From positions 1,572,411-1,636,410 of the forward strand of contig NZ_KI913949.1 in assembly GCF_000332095.2 (NCBI RefSeq): a stretch of 64,000 nt of DNA, in the 5' to 3' direction. Below, piece after piece: positions 1-8,788 of the stretch (position 1 is the stretch's first letter; every line of letters starts with the position of its first letter). The stretch is from Leptolyngbya sp. PCC 6406 (GTDB lineage Bacteria > Cyanobacteriota > Cyanobacteriia > Phormidesmidales > Phormidesmidaceae). The position numbers and the translations under genes are program-made. The notes under the pieces were generated by a model. That model had not been told where the DNA came from. It saw nothing but the letters and a program-made list of their open reading frames with translations, and made no database searches.

Positions 1-30
1 CGTTAAGTGTGTGGGTCAAGGACGAATTTT

Positions 31-1566
31 ATGGTCTTAGCAACTGATTCCCCCTGGCAGGCGGTGGTGGCTGCCGCCCTCATCGGCACTGATCGCCAGC
101 CCTTTCAGCCCCCGAGTGCCCCAGGGGGGCTGGGTCAGGTATTGGCCCAACTGAGCCATCAACCGCCTGAAGTCGCCCTGCTGGCCACAGCGGCCACCTT
201 GTCCCTCCATCGCCGCATCGGCTGGCTACCGACATCGGCCCCGCCCCCCACGGATGCCCCCTGCCCCGTCGATGATCGGCCCCCCTGTGGGCCACTGGCC
301 TGCCGCTTCCTTCAGCAAATGTTGTTGAAACGGGAGGCTCAAGTCCTGCCCGAATGGCTGGAAACTGTCGCCCGGTCTGGGCAGCGCCTGCCCGAATCCT
401 ATTTGTCTCCCCTGCTGGCGCTGGGACAAAAACAAAAGGATTTACGCCCCTTCATCCTCCCGGTGCTGGGACGGCGGGGGCTATGGTTGGCGGCGCAAAA
501 CCCTGACTGGCACTATGGTCTGCCGCTCACTTCAGCCCATTGGCACACCGGCAGCATTGAGCAGCGGGTGGCCTATTTAGAGAAACTGCGATCGCAGGAT
601 CCCGACCAAGCCCGAACCCTCCTCTGCGAAACCTGGCCCGAGGAAGCCGCTCCGGATGCCCCCAAATTGCTGGAGGCATTACGAGCAGGACTTAGGATGG
701 CAGATGAACCGTTTTTGGAAGCGGTACTGAAGGATCACCGCAAAAAAGCTCGCAATACGGCGGCCCATTTACTCACCTATTTACCCGACTCACGCTTGGC
801 CCAGCGCATGGTGGCGCGGATTCAGCCGTTGATTTCGTTGACGGTGCAGGACGACAAGGTAGGGGCTATTTCAGTTACCTTGCCCGAGGTCTGCGATGGG
901 GCGATGGAGCAAGACGGCATTGACCCCAAACCCCCAAAGTCCATCACTATCGGAGAGCGGGCTTGGTGGCTACAGCAAATTTTGGCGGCAACTCCCCTGA
1001 CCTATTGGGAACAACAGGGGGAACTGCACGACAGAGTGGTAGTCGAAGCCTTTTTGCATCAGATCACAGGCCATGAATGGAGGAAGCCTCTCCATCGCGG
1101 TTGGTTAAAGGCCACCGAACGCCAAGGTAATCCCCGCTGGTCTTGGGCATGGCTGACCTACTTGGACACGCTCACCAACGTTGGAATTGATTCTAAGGAC
1201 GTGCGGTGGCTAATGGACAACCTAACCGTTGAAGCGCGCCAGCAGTGGACCGCCCAGGCTAGCGATTGGTTACTCTCAGTGTTGGCAGAAGACCGAGAAC
1301 CCTGGAGCCATGACCTAACCCGTTTAGCACTGGAAAACGTCTTGCAAACGCTGAACAGTCCTAAGGGCTCTACCTGGTACACCTTCGACATGCTCAAAGT
1401 CGCGGTTCTCTGTATCGACCCCAACTTTTTGCCGGAAGCGACGGCCATCTGTGGCCAGCTTCAGGCGGAGCCCCGTTTCCACGACTATTACGAGAAGGAA
1501 CTGCAAAAGTTCTTGGCCATCCTTCAGTTTCGCCAGGAAATGCACCAAGCCTTTGCCGATCCATAA
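31..1566 (+). CDS. DUF5691-family protein
   Basis: A 511-residue soluble protein, rich in helices, with no catalytic motif that I can recognise. It resembles the DUF5691 family of cyanobacteria, which usually lies next to a SWIM zinc-finger gene and a MoxR-type ATPase gene; any SWIM gene would lie before the window edge. I chose the ATG at 31 over an in-frame GTG at 7 because the residues from 31 (MVLATDSPWQ) read like a normal family start. The AAA+ gene begins 84 bases downstream on the same strand, and two further genes follow with almost no gaps, so this is probably the first visible gene of a four-gene operon. Function unknown; the family name rests on recollection of family features and context, not on a search. 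Confidence 0.7.
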   Translation: MVLATDSPWQAVVAAALIGTDRQPFQPPSAPGGLGQVLAQLSHQPPEVALLATAATLSLHRRIGWLPTSAPPPTDAPCPVDDRPPCGPLACRFLQQMLLKREAQVLPEWLETVARSGQRLPESYLSPLLALGQKQKDLRPFILPVLGRRGLWLAAQNPDWHYGLPLTSAHWHTGSIEQRVAYLEKLRSQDPDQARTLLCETWPEEAAPDAPKLLEALRAGLRMADEPFLEAVLKDHRKKARNTAAHLLTYLPDSRLAQRMVARIQPLISLTVQDDKVGAISVTLPEVCDGAMEQDGIDPKPPKSITIGERAWWLQQILAATPLTYWEQQGELHDRVVVEAFLHQITGHEWRKPLHRGWLKATERQGNPRWSWAWLTYLDTLTNVGIDSKDVRWLMDNLTVEARQQWTAQASDWLLSVLAEDREPWSHDLTRLALENVLQTLNSPKGSTWYTFDMLKVAVLCIDPNFLPEATAICGQLQAEPRFHDYYEKELQKFLAILQFRQEMHQAFADP

Positions 1567-1650
1567 CCTCTGTCTGCCTGTCCACCTCAGGAACCCTGTT
1601 CGCCTGCTCCGCTAGTACGATGCGACGACAAAATTTATCCTAAATACCCT

Positions 1651-2790
1651 ATGGCAAGTGCAAAATCCAAGGCTCATTCGTCCGATCCTCAGTCCTCTCC
1701 GGCAGACTCCCCATCGGGGTTGCTGCGCCAACAGGCCGAACAGCAGTTTGCCGAGGAGTTGGCGGCGCTGGCCAAGACGGATACCCGACATCGGCCTCCG
1801 AATTGGCATCTATCTCCTTGGGCCGTGGCCCTCTATTTGCTAGGCGGCTCCTTAGAAAACGGGTTTGAAATTACCCCCAAGTATGTGGGCAATCGGCGGT
1901 TGATCGAAGTTGCGATCGCAACCCTGGCTACCGACCGCGCTCTGTTGCTCTACGGCGTCCCCGGCACCGCCAAATCCTGGGTCTCAGAACATCTAGCCGC
2001 CGCCATTTCTGGTACCTCCAAGCTACTGGTGCAGGGGACCGCAGGCACCAGTGAAGAAGCGATTCGCTATGGCTGGAACTACGCCCGCCTGTTGGCCGAT
2101 GGCCCCTCCATGGCCGCCCTCACCGCCAGCCCAATGATGCGGGCGATGAACGATGGCAAAATTGCCCGCGTGGAAGAACTCACCCGGATTCCCTCTGACG
2201 TGCAGGACACCTTGATCACGATTCTGTCGGAAAAGCTACTGCCGATTCCCGAGCTGAATACGGAGATTCAGGCTGCCAAAGGCTTTAACGTTATCGCCAC
2301 AGCCAATAACCGCGATCGCGGCGTCAACGAACTGTCCAGCGCCCTCAAGCGCCGCTTTAACACCGTGGTGCTGCCCGTTCCCAGCACCATGGAAGAGGAA
2401 GTCAGCATCGTGCATCAGCGGGTAGAGCAACTAGGCCGAGCCCTAGAACTCCCTGCCGAAAAGCCTGCCCTAGGCGAAGTCCAGCGCGTGGTCACCATCT
2501 TTCGAGAACTGCGTAACGGCGTCACTCTGGACGGCAAAACCAAGCTCAAATCCCCCAGTGGCACCCTCAGTCCGGCAGAGGCCATCTCCGTCGTCAACAG
2601 CGGCCTCTCCCTCTCCGCCCATTTTGGTGATGGCACCCTCAACGCCAGCGATCTGATGGCGGGGTTAATCGGGGCTGTCGTCAAAGATCCCGTGCAGGAT
2701 CAGATTGTCTGGAAGGAATATCTGGAAACCGTCGTGAAGGAACGAGACGACTGGCAAGATCTGTACCACGCCAGCCGCGAGATGCTCTAG
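1651..2790 (+). CDS. MoxR-type AAA+ ATPase
   Basis: ATPase of 379 residues. The Walker A loop GVPGTAKS lies at about residues 102-109. The Walker B region is unusual, reading RVEEL instead of the common hhhhDE, and it is followed by a sensor-1-like IATANNRDRG. The first 50 residues are a low-complexity, probably helical extension. MoxR-type ATPases act as ring-shaped chaperones that remodel or load metal into partners carrying a VWA domain. A VWA gene is the last gene of this operon, which fits that pairing. The next gene starts 22 bases after the stop. The substrate is unknown. Confidence 0.88.
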   Translation: MASAKSKAHSSDPQSSPADSPSGLLRQQAEQQFAEELAALAKTDTRHRPPNWHLSPWAVALYLLGGSLENGFEITPKYVGNRRLIEVAIATLATDRALLLYGVPGTAKSWVSEHLAAAISGTSKLLVQGTAGTSEEAIRYGWNYARLLADGPSMAALTASPMMRAMNDGKIARVEELTRIPSDVQDTLITILSEKLLPIPELNTEIQAAKGFNVIATANNRDRGVNELSSALKRRFNTVVLPVPSTMEEEVSIVHQRVEQLGRALELPAEKPALGEVQRVVTIFRELRNGVTLDGKTKLKSPSGTLSPAEAISVVNSGLSLSAHFGDGTLNASDLMAGLIGAVVKDPVQDQIVWKEYLETVVKERDDWQDLYHASREML

Positions 2791-2812
2791 GAATTGCGAT
2801 CAGCCCTAAGCC

Positions 2813-5269
2813 ATGTCAGTTCACATTTTCGGTATCCGTCACCACGGCCCCGGTTCCGCCCGGAGCCTCTGTCAGGCACTCGCCCACCTCAAACCCGACA
2901 TTGTGCTGGTGGAAGGGCCACCCGATGCTGAAGCAATGCTGCCCCTGCTGGTGCATCCCGAGATGCAGCCCCCGGTGGCTCTGTTGGTCTATGTACCTGA
3001 CTGCCCCCAACAGGCGGTTTACTATCCCTTGGCTGTCTTTTCCCCGGAATGGCAGGCGATTCACTATGGGCTGACCCAGCAGATTCCAGTCTGGTTGATC
3101 GACCTGCCCCAGGCCCATCGGTTTGCCCTCGACACCAGCGACAGCCCGGAAACCCCGGAAACCTTAGATCGCAGCGATCCCCTACGTCTCCTGGCCCAGG
3201 CCGCAGGCTATCAAGACAGCGAGCACTGGTGGGAAGATCTGGTGGAGCAACGTCGGGACAGCACCGACTTGTTTGCCGCCATCCTAGAGGCAATGACGGT
3301 TCTGCGGGCCGAAGTGGAGCAAGCAGCGGTTCATCCGGCCAAAGGGGAATCCTTGCCGATTGAACCTTCAGAAATTCAAGCCTCTCCAGGGGAACAGTCC
3401 GTAGGGGAGCCCTCAGAAATTCAAGAGTTTCCAGAAGAACAGTCCGTAGGGGAACCTTCAGGAATTCAGCCAGAAGTTCAAGCATCTCCAGGGGAGCCAG
3501 GGGCTTCACCGCAACTGCTGGAGGCTCAGCGAGAAGCCTATATGCGGCAGCGCATTCGGGCGGCTCAGAGGCAGGGCTTTGAAACCATTGCTGTCGTCTG
3601 CGGTGCATGGCACGCCCCTGCCCTAGCGACTATGCCCACCGCAAAAACCGACACGGCGCTGCTGAAGGGCTTACCCAAACTGAAGGTGACCGCCACCTGG
3701 ATTCCCTGGACCTACCGCAATTTAGCTAGAAGTAGCGGCTACGGCGCAGGGATTGAGTCGCCGGGATGGTATGAGCATTTGTGGCAGCAGGGGGAAGCGG
3801 CGGAATCTGGCCAGGACTTTGCTCAGGCATCTATTCAGGGATCTACTCAGGGAACCGACGCTAGAACCAGCTCGATTCACTGGATGACTCGGGTGGCGCG
3901 TCTACTGCGCCAACAGGACTTAGATGCCTCTTCCGCCAGCGTGATTGAAGCCGTGCGACTGGCAGAGACCTTGTCGGCTCTGCGCGATCGCAGTTTTCCC
4001 GGCTTGAGCGAACTGAACGAAGCTGCCCAAACGGTGCTGTGCTTTGGCGATACCCTGCCTTTGCGGGTCATCCACAACCAGCTCATCGTCGGCCAACGGC
4101 TGGGGCAAGTTCCTGCCGAAACCCCGATGGTGCCTCTCCAGCAAGACCTGTTTCGCCAGTTAAAGCGGCTGCGGCTAAAGCCCGAGACCGCCAATACGGA
4201 GCTAGATTTAGACCTACGTAAACCCATGGATTTGGCGCGATCGCACCTGCTCCACCGGCTTGTGCTGCTGGGGCTGACCTGGGCTCGCTATCGTGACGCC
4301 ACCAGGACCAAAGGGATGGGAACCTTCCGCGAGTCTTGGCATTTCTCGCAGTGGCAGCCGGAATTTGCCCTGCGCCTGATTGAAGCTGGGATTTGGGGGA
4401 ATACCCTGGAGCAAGCCACCACGGCCTGGACCTGCGATCGCGCAAATCGAGCCACCCTGCCAGACCTGACCCATCTGATTGAGCAAACCCTGCTGGCCAA
4501 CCTGCCCGAAGCGATCGCCCATTTGATCACCCGGCTGGAATCAGAAGCGGCAATCGCCAGCGACATCACCCACCTGATGGCGGCCCTGCCCCCCCTGGTA
4601 AACGTGATGCGCTACGGCAATGTGCGGCAGGTAGACACGATCATGGTGGCTCCGGTGGTGGAAGGGCTAATCACTCGGATTTGTATTGGCCTCCCCCTGG
4701 CAGCAGTGTCCCTGGACGATGGAGCCGCCGCCAATCTATATCAACTGCTGATCTCGGTGCAGGGTGCGATCGCACTGCTCCAGCACCCCGATGCATTGGC
4801 CCAATGGCAACAGGTTTTGGCCCAACTCAGCGACCAGCAGGGACTCCACGGACTGATTGCAGGGCGCTGCTGTCGCCTGCTCTTTGAGGCCGGATTTTTC
4901 TCGCCAGAGGAAACCAGCCGCCGCCTGGGGTTTGCCCTATCGATGGCCACCGATCCGCCCCAAGCCGCCGCCTGGATAGAAGGGTTTTTATCCGGCAGCG
5001 GGCTGCTGTTGCTGCATAACCCCGCCCTCTGGGAGGTCTTAGAGGATTGGGTGATGCAGCTTTCCCCCGAGGGCTTCACCGCCACCTTGCCCCTATTGCG
5101 TCGCACCTTTGCCACCTTTGCTGCGCCAGAACGACGACAGATGGCTGAACGGGTACGCCAGGGTCAGACCCGTTCTCAGGGGAATGCCAAATCAAATGCC
5201 TTTGATTGGCATCGTGCCGATGCTGCCCTGCCCCTGATTACCCAGCTCCTTGGACTACCCATCCCATGA
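2813..5269 (+). CDS. DUF5682-family protein, possibly TraB/TIKI-like fold
   Basis: Large protein of 818 residues. It opens with FGIRHHGPGSARS at residues 5-17, followed by VEGPPDAE near residue 34 and CGAWHAPAL near residue 265. The order HxxGxGS, EGPPD and then GxWH recalls the metal-binding motifs of the TraB/TIKI/EreA-like superfamily, so a metal-dependent hydrolase is possible, but this is inference. Residues of about 180-240 form a Glu/Pro/Ser-rich linker with imperfect repeats (PSEIQ, EEQSVGEPS). The C-terminal half is helical and lacks recognised motifs. The stop overlaps the start of the VWA gene by four bases (ATGA), indicating translational coupling. DUF5682 genes are known to sit with MoxR and VWA genes. 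Confidence 0.75.
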   Translation: MSVHIFGIRHHGPGSARSLCQALAHLKPDIVLVEGPPDAEAMLPLLVHPEMQPPVALLVYVPDCPQQAVYYPLAVFSPEWQAIHYGLTQQIPVWLIDLPQAHRFALDTSDSPETPETLDRSDPLRLLAQAAGYQDSEHWWEDLVEQRRDSTDLFAAILEAMTVLRAEVEQAAVHPAKGESLPIEPSEIQASPGEQSVGEPSEIQEFPEEQSVGEPSGIQPEVQASPGEPGASPQLLEAQREAYMRQRIRAAQRQGFETIAVVCGAWHAPALATMPTAKTDTALLKGLPKLKVTATWIPWTYRNLARSSGYGAGIESPGWYEHLWQQGEAAESGQDFAQASIQGSTQGTDARTSSIHWMTRVARLLRQQDLDASSASVIEAVRLAETLSALRDRSFPGLSELNEAAQTVLCFGDTLPLRVIHNQLIVGQRLGQVPAETPMVPLQQDLFRQLKRLRLKPETANTELDLDLRKPMDLARSHLLHRLVLLGLTWARYRDATRTKGMGTFRESWHFSQWQPEFALRLIEAGIWGNTLEQATTAWTCDRANRATLPDLTHLIEQTLLANLPEAIAHLITRLESEAAIASDITHLMAALPPLVNVMRYGNVRQVDTIMVAPVVEGLITRICIGLPLAAVSLDDGAAANLYQLLISVQGAIALLQHPDALAQWQQVLAQLSDQQGLHGLIAGRCCRLLFEAGFFSPEETSRRLGFALSMATDPPQAAAWIEGFLSGSGLLLLHNPALWEVLEDWVMQLSPEGFTATLPLLRRTFATFAAPERRQMAERVRQGQTRSQGNAKSNAFDWHRADAALPLITQLLGLPIP

Positions 5270-6423
5270 CCGACGCCCTGAGTGCCCTAAACCAAGAACG
5301 ACTACGCCGCTGGCGGCTCATCCTAGGCGCGGAGACTAGCGCTGGCGGCACAGCGGGCGACAGTGAGGTTTCCCTCGGCGTCGCCGATAGGGCGATAGAT
5401 CAAACCCTGGAAGCTCTCTATGACTGCGATCGCAAGGGGAGCCTAGGAGCCTCCTCCCCTCGGGTGGCCCGCTGGCTGGGGGATATTCGCACCTACTTCC
5501 CTCCCTCAGTGGTCAAGGTCATGCAGCAGGATGCCCTAGAACGGCTGAACCTGCGTCAAATGCTGCTAGAGCCCGAGCTGCTAGAAGCCATGGAACCAGA
5601 CGTGAATCTGGTGTCGAATCTACTGGCCTTCAGCAGCATCATGCCAGCAAAAACAAAGGAAACAGCCCGCCTCGTAGTACGGCGAATCGTCGATGACCTG
5701 ATCCGAAAGCTAGAGAATCCGACCCGACAAGCGATCGCCGGTAGCCTCAACCGCGCCACCCGCAACCGTCGCCCCCGCCACAACGAAATTGACTGGCACC
5801 GCACTATCCGCGCCAACCTCAAGCATTATCAACCCACCCTCCGCACCATCATCCCCGAAACCCGCATTGGCTATGGCCGCAAACGTACCGCCCTGCGAGA
5901 CATTGTCCTCTGTGTAGATCAAAGCGGCTCCATGGCGACCTCAGTGGTCTATGCCGGAATTTTTAGCGCCGTGATGGCGATGATTCCCGCCATGAAAACC
6001 CATCTGGTGGTGTTTGATACGGCGGTGGTGGATTTAACTGACCTGCTGCAAGATCCGGTAGAAGTTCTGTTTGGCATCCAGCTCGGGGGCGGCACCGACA
6101 TCAACCGGGCGCTCACCTATTGCCAGAGCCTGATTCGCAATCCCCAGGACACGATTTTGGTCTTGATCAGTGATCTGTTTGAAGGGGGCAATGCAGCGGA
6201 AATGCGCCAGCGTGTCTCTTCTCTGGTCCATTCCGGTGTCCAAATGATTACCCTGCTGGCCCTGAATGATGACGGCGTTCCCTGCTATGACGGCACCACG
6301 GCCCAATTTATGACCACCCTCGGCATCCCTGCCTTTGCCTGCACCCCCGATCGCTTTCCTGACCTGATGGCCGCCGCCATCAAGCGCCAAGATTTGAGAC
6401 AATGGGTCGCTGCTCAGCAGTGA
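5266..6423 (+). CDS. VWA-domain protein (MoxR partner)
   Basis: A 385-residue protein with a C-terminal von Willebrand factor A domain. The MIDAS motif DQSGSM is at residues 218-223, and a second metal-site threonine is plausible in GGGTD near residue 280. The N-terminal half is helical and of unknown role. I chose the ATG at 5266, which overlaps the upstream stop as ATGA, over a longer upstream reading. VWA proteins of this type act as the partner or substrate adaptor of MoxR ATPases, as in the RavA-ViaA or CbbQ-CbbO pairs, so this protein and the AAA+ protein at 1651 very likely work together. The operon seems to end here; leuC starts 55 bases later. Confidence 0.85.
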   Translation: MTDALSALNQERLRRWRLILGAETSAGGTAGDSEVSLGVADRAIDQTLEALYDCDRKGSLGASSPRVARWLGDIRTYFPPSVVKVMQQDALERLNLRQMLLEPELLEAMEPDVNLVSNLLAFSSIMPAKTKETARLVVRRIVDDLIRKLENPTRQAIAGSLNRATRNRRPRHNEIDWHRTIRANLKHYQPTLRTIIPETRIGYGRKRTALRDIVLCVDQSGSMATSVVYAGIFSAVMAMIPAMKTHLVVFDTAVVDLTDLLQDPVEVLFGIQLGGGTDINRALTYCQSLIRNPQDTILVLISDLFEGGNAAEMRQRVSSLVHSGVQMITLLALNDDGVPCYDGTTAQFMTTLGIPAFACTPDRFPDLMAAAIKRQDLRQWVAAQQ

Positions 6424-6478
6424 AGGGCTTTGGCTTTGGGCTACCATGGTTCTTTGCGGTTTTGTAGTCATTAGCACC

Positions 6479-7921
6479 ATGAGTCAGGGCACCCTGTTCG
6501 ACAAGGTTTGGGATTTACATACGGTGGGGACACTGCCCTCGGGGCAGACCCAGCTCTTTATTGGCCTCCACCTCATCCATGAGGTGACCAGCCCCCAAGC
6601 CTTCGCCATGCTGAGAGAACGGGGGCTGAAGGTGCTGTTTCCCCAGCGGACGGTGGCAACGGTGGACCACATTGTACCAACGGAAAACCAGGCCCGTCCC
6701 TTTGTGGACACCCTGGCGGAGGAGATGATGCAGGCTCTGGAGCAAAACTGCCAAGAGAATGGCATTACCTTCCACAACATTGGCTCTGGCAACCAGGGCA
6801 TTGTCCATGTCATTGCGCCAGAACAGGGACTGACCCAGCCCGGTATGACCATTGCCTGCGGTGATAGCCACACCTCCACCCACGGGGCCTTTGGTGCGAT
6901 CGCATTTGGCATTGGCACCAGTCAGGTCCGGGATGTCCTGGCCTCCCAAACCCTAGCCCTAGGGAAACTCAAGGTCCGCCGCATTGAAGTCAACGGCGAC
7001 CTAGGACCGGGAGTCTACGCCAAAGACGTGGCCCTGCACACCATCCGCACCCTGGGGGTAAAGGGGGGGGTGGGCTATGCCTACGAATACGGCGGCAGCA
7101 CTATTGAGGCCATGTCTATGGAGGAGCGCATGACCCTCTGCAACATGTCCATCGAAGGGGGAGCCCGCTGTGGCTACGTCAACCCCGATGGCATCACCTA
7201 CGACTATCTGCGGGGGCGGGACTTTGCCCCCAAAGGCGCGGATTGGGAGCGGGCGGTGGCCTGGTGGAATGCCCTCCGCAGCGACGCCGATGCGGTCTAT
7301 GACGATGTGGTCACTCTAGATGCGGCGACCATTGCCCCCACGGTGACCTGGGGTATCACCCCCAGCCAAGGGGTCGGGGTGGATGAGGCCATCCCCACAC
7401 CAGAGGAGATGGCCGAGGGCGATCGCGCCATCGCCCAGGAAGCCTACGCCTACATGGATCTACAACCGGGCGTCCCCATCCTGGGCACCCCAGTGGATGT
7501 GTGCTTCATCGGCAGTTGCACTAATGGCCGTATTAGTGATTTGCGCGAAGCCGCAAAGGTGGCCCAGGGGCGCTCGGTGGCCCAGGGTATCAAAGCCTTT
7601 GTGGTGCCCGGTTCTGAACGGGTGAAGCAGCAGGCCGAGGCGGAGGGGCTGGACAAAATCTTTGAGGCGGCTGGCTTTGAGTGGCGGGAGGCAGGCTGCT
7701 CTATGTGCCTCGCCATGAATCCCGACAAGCTCCAAGGCCGTCAAGTCAGCGCCTCTTCCTCAAACCGCAACTTCAAGGGGCGGCAGGGATCCTCTTCGGG
7801 GCGGACGTTGCTGATGAGCCCAGCCATGGTGGCCACCGCCGCCATTGAGGGCAAGGTGGGGGATGTGCGATCGCTGTTAAGCGCGCCAGCCATTGCCCCT
7901 GCACCCAGCGCTAAAGCTTAA
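6479..7921 (+). CDS. leuC: 3-isopropylmalate dehydratase large subunit
   Basis: LeuC, 480 residues, catalyses isomerisation of 2-isopropylmalate to 3-isopropylmalate in leucine synthesis, together with the small subunit LeuD. The aconitase-family 4Fe-4S ligands are present: Cys347 in GSCTNGR, and Cys407 and Cys410 in [23 protein letters not shown] and [12 protein letters not shown] are further signature blocks. I start at [12 protein letters not shown] (6479), which matches family starts, and not at the in-frame ATG 33 bases upstream. leuD is not next to it; the following gene is a regulator. The last 20 residues are an Ala/Pro-rich tail. Confidence 0.97.
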   Translation: MSQGTLFDKVWDLHTVGTLPSGQTQLFIGLHLIHEVTSPQAFAMLRERGLKVLFPQRTVATVDHIVPTENQARPFVDTLAEEMMQALEQNCQENGITFHNIGSGNQGIVHVIAPEQGLTQPGMTIACGDSHTSTHGAFGAIAFGIGTSQVRDVLASQTLALGKLKVRRIEVNGDLGPGVYAKDVALHTIRTLGVKGGVGYAYEYGGSTIEAMSMEERMTLCNMSIEGGARCGYVNPDGITYDYLRGRDFAPKGADWERAVAWWNALRSDADAVYDDVVTLDAATIAPTVTWGITPSQGVGVDEAIPTPEEMAEGDRAIAQEAYAYMDLQPGVPILGTPVDVCFIGSCTNGRISDLREAAKVAQGRSVAQGIKAFVVPGSERVKQQAEAEGLDKIFEAAGFEWREAGCSMCLAMNPDKLQGRQVSASSSNRNFKGRQGSSSGRTLLMSPAMVATAAIEGKVGDVRSLLSAPAIAPAPSAKA

Positions 7922-8109
7922 CGGCTTGTTAATATTGGCATCGTCACCTGTTAATAAACAGCACCCACCATAGCCAGTAAGCATATCTGTCGGCAGCTTG
8001 TTGCGACTTCCCTCAAGGACTGGGGGACGGATGATCCCTTTGGTTGTCATCCCACGGCAAAACTGCGATCGCCTGTCGGGGACTGCTTGCTGCGATCAAG
8101 GTGATTTCT

Positions 8110-8775
8110 GTGCTGGCAAAATCCTCACTGCTGCCGTCTCGACCCCTATCTCCCCTAACCGCTCGGAGCTTTGTGGCGGTGCTAGAGCAGCTCTATCAGG
8201 AGCGCACCCTAGCCCCCTACCGAGCGGGTCAAGCCATTCCCCTCCGCCTGGAGGAGGTGCTGGTGATCTGTCGTGGTGTCGTGCAACTCTTCACCATTCA
8301 ACAGGACGGTAGCGAAACTCTCCTGGGATTGGCAGGGCCATCTATGCCTGTGGGTCTCCCCCTGACTATTGTTCATCCCTACTGGGTCACAGCGCTCACC
8401 GATGTGGATGTGCTGCCCCTGCCCATGGTAGAGGTGGAACAGTCTCCGGTGTTGATGGCAGGATTGTGTCGCCATTTGATGCTGCGCCTACAACAAACCG
8501 AGGCATGGTTAGCGCTGTCGGGCAAGCGGCTAGTAGCGGATCGCCTCCGGCAACTGCTGTGTCTGATAGCCGAAGAATTTGGCCAAGTGGAACGGGAGGG
8601 GGTCCGCATTCCCGTGCGCCTCACCCATCACCAACTGGCGAATGCCACCGGCACCACTCGCGTTACGGTGACCCGATTGCTCAAGGATTTTAAGGCCGAG
8701 GGCTGGCTTCACATCCACCAGCGGTACCTGATCGTGGCCCTAGACGAGATCAAGACCACCACTGGTCTGTTCTAG
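8110..8775 (+). CDS. Crp/Fnr-family transcription regulator
   Basis: A regulator of about 221 residues with an N-terminal cNMP-binding-like beta-roll and a C-terminal winged helix. The recognition region, LTHHQLANATGTTRVTVTRLLKDF, is very like that of NtcA and other cyanobacterial Crp/Fnr proteins (TRVTVTRLL). The effector pocket shows no clear cAMP-binding Arg-Ser pair, so the ligand cannot be stated. I start at the GTG at 8110, which has AAGG eight bases upstream; GTG at 8101 is an alternative. It is not NtcA itself: the beta-roll diverges strongly. It stands alone and converges on the membrane-protein gene at 8789. Targets unknown. Confidence 0.8.
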   Translation: MLAKSSLLPSRPLSPLTARSFVAVLEQLYQERTLAPYRAGQAIPLRLEEVLVICRGVVQLFTIQQDGSETLLGLAGPSMPVGLPLTIVHPYWVTALTDVDVLPLPMVEVEQSPVLMAGLCRHLMLRLQQTEAWLALSGKRLVADRLRQLLCLIAEEFGQVEREGVRIPVRLTHHQLANATGTTRVTVTRLLKDFKAEGWLHIHQRYLIVALDEIKTTTGLF

Positions 8776-8788
8776 GGCGTGGGGACAA

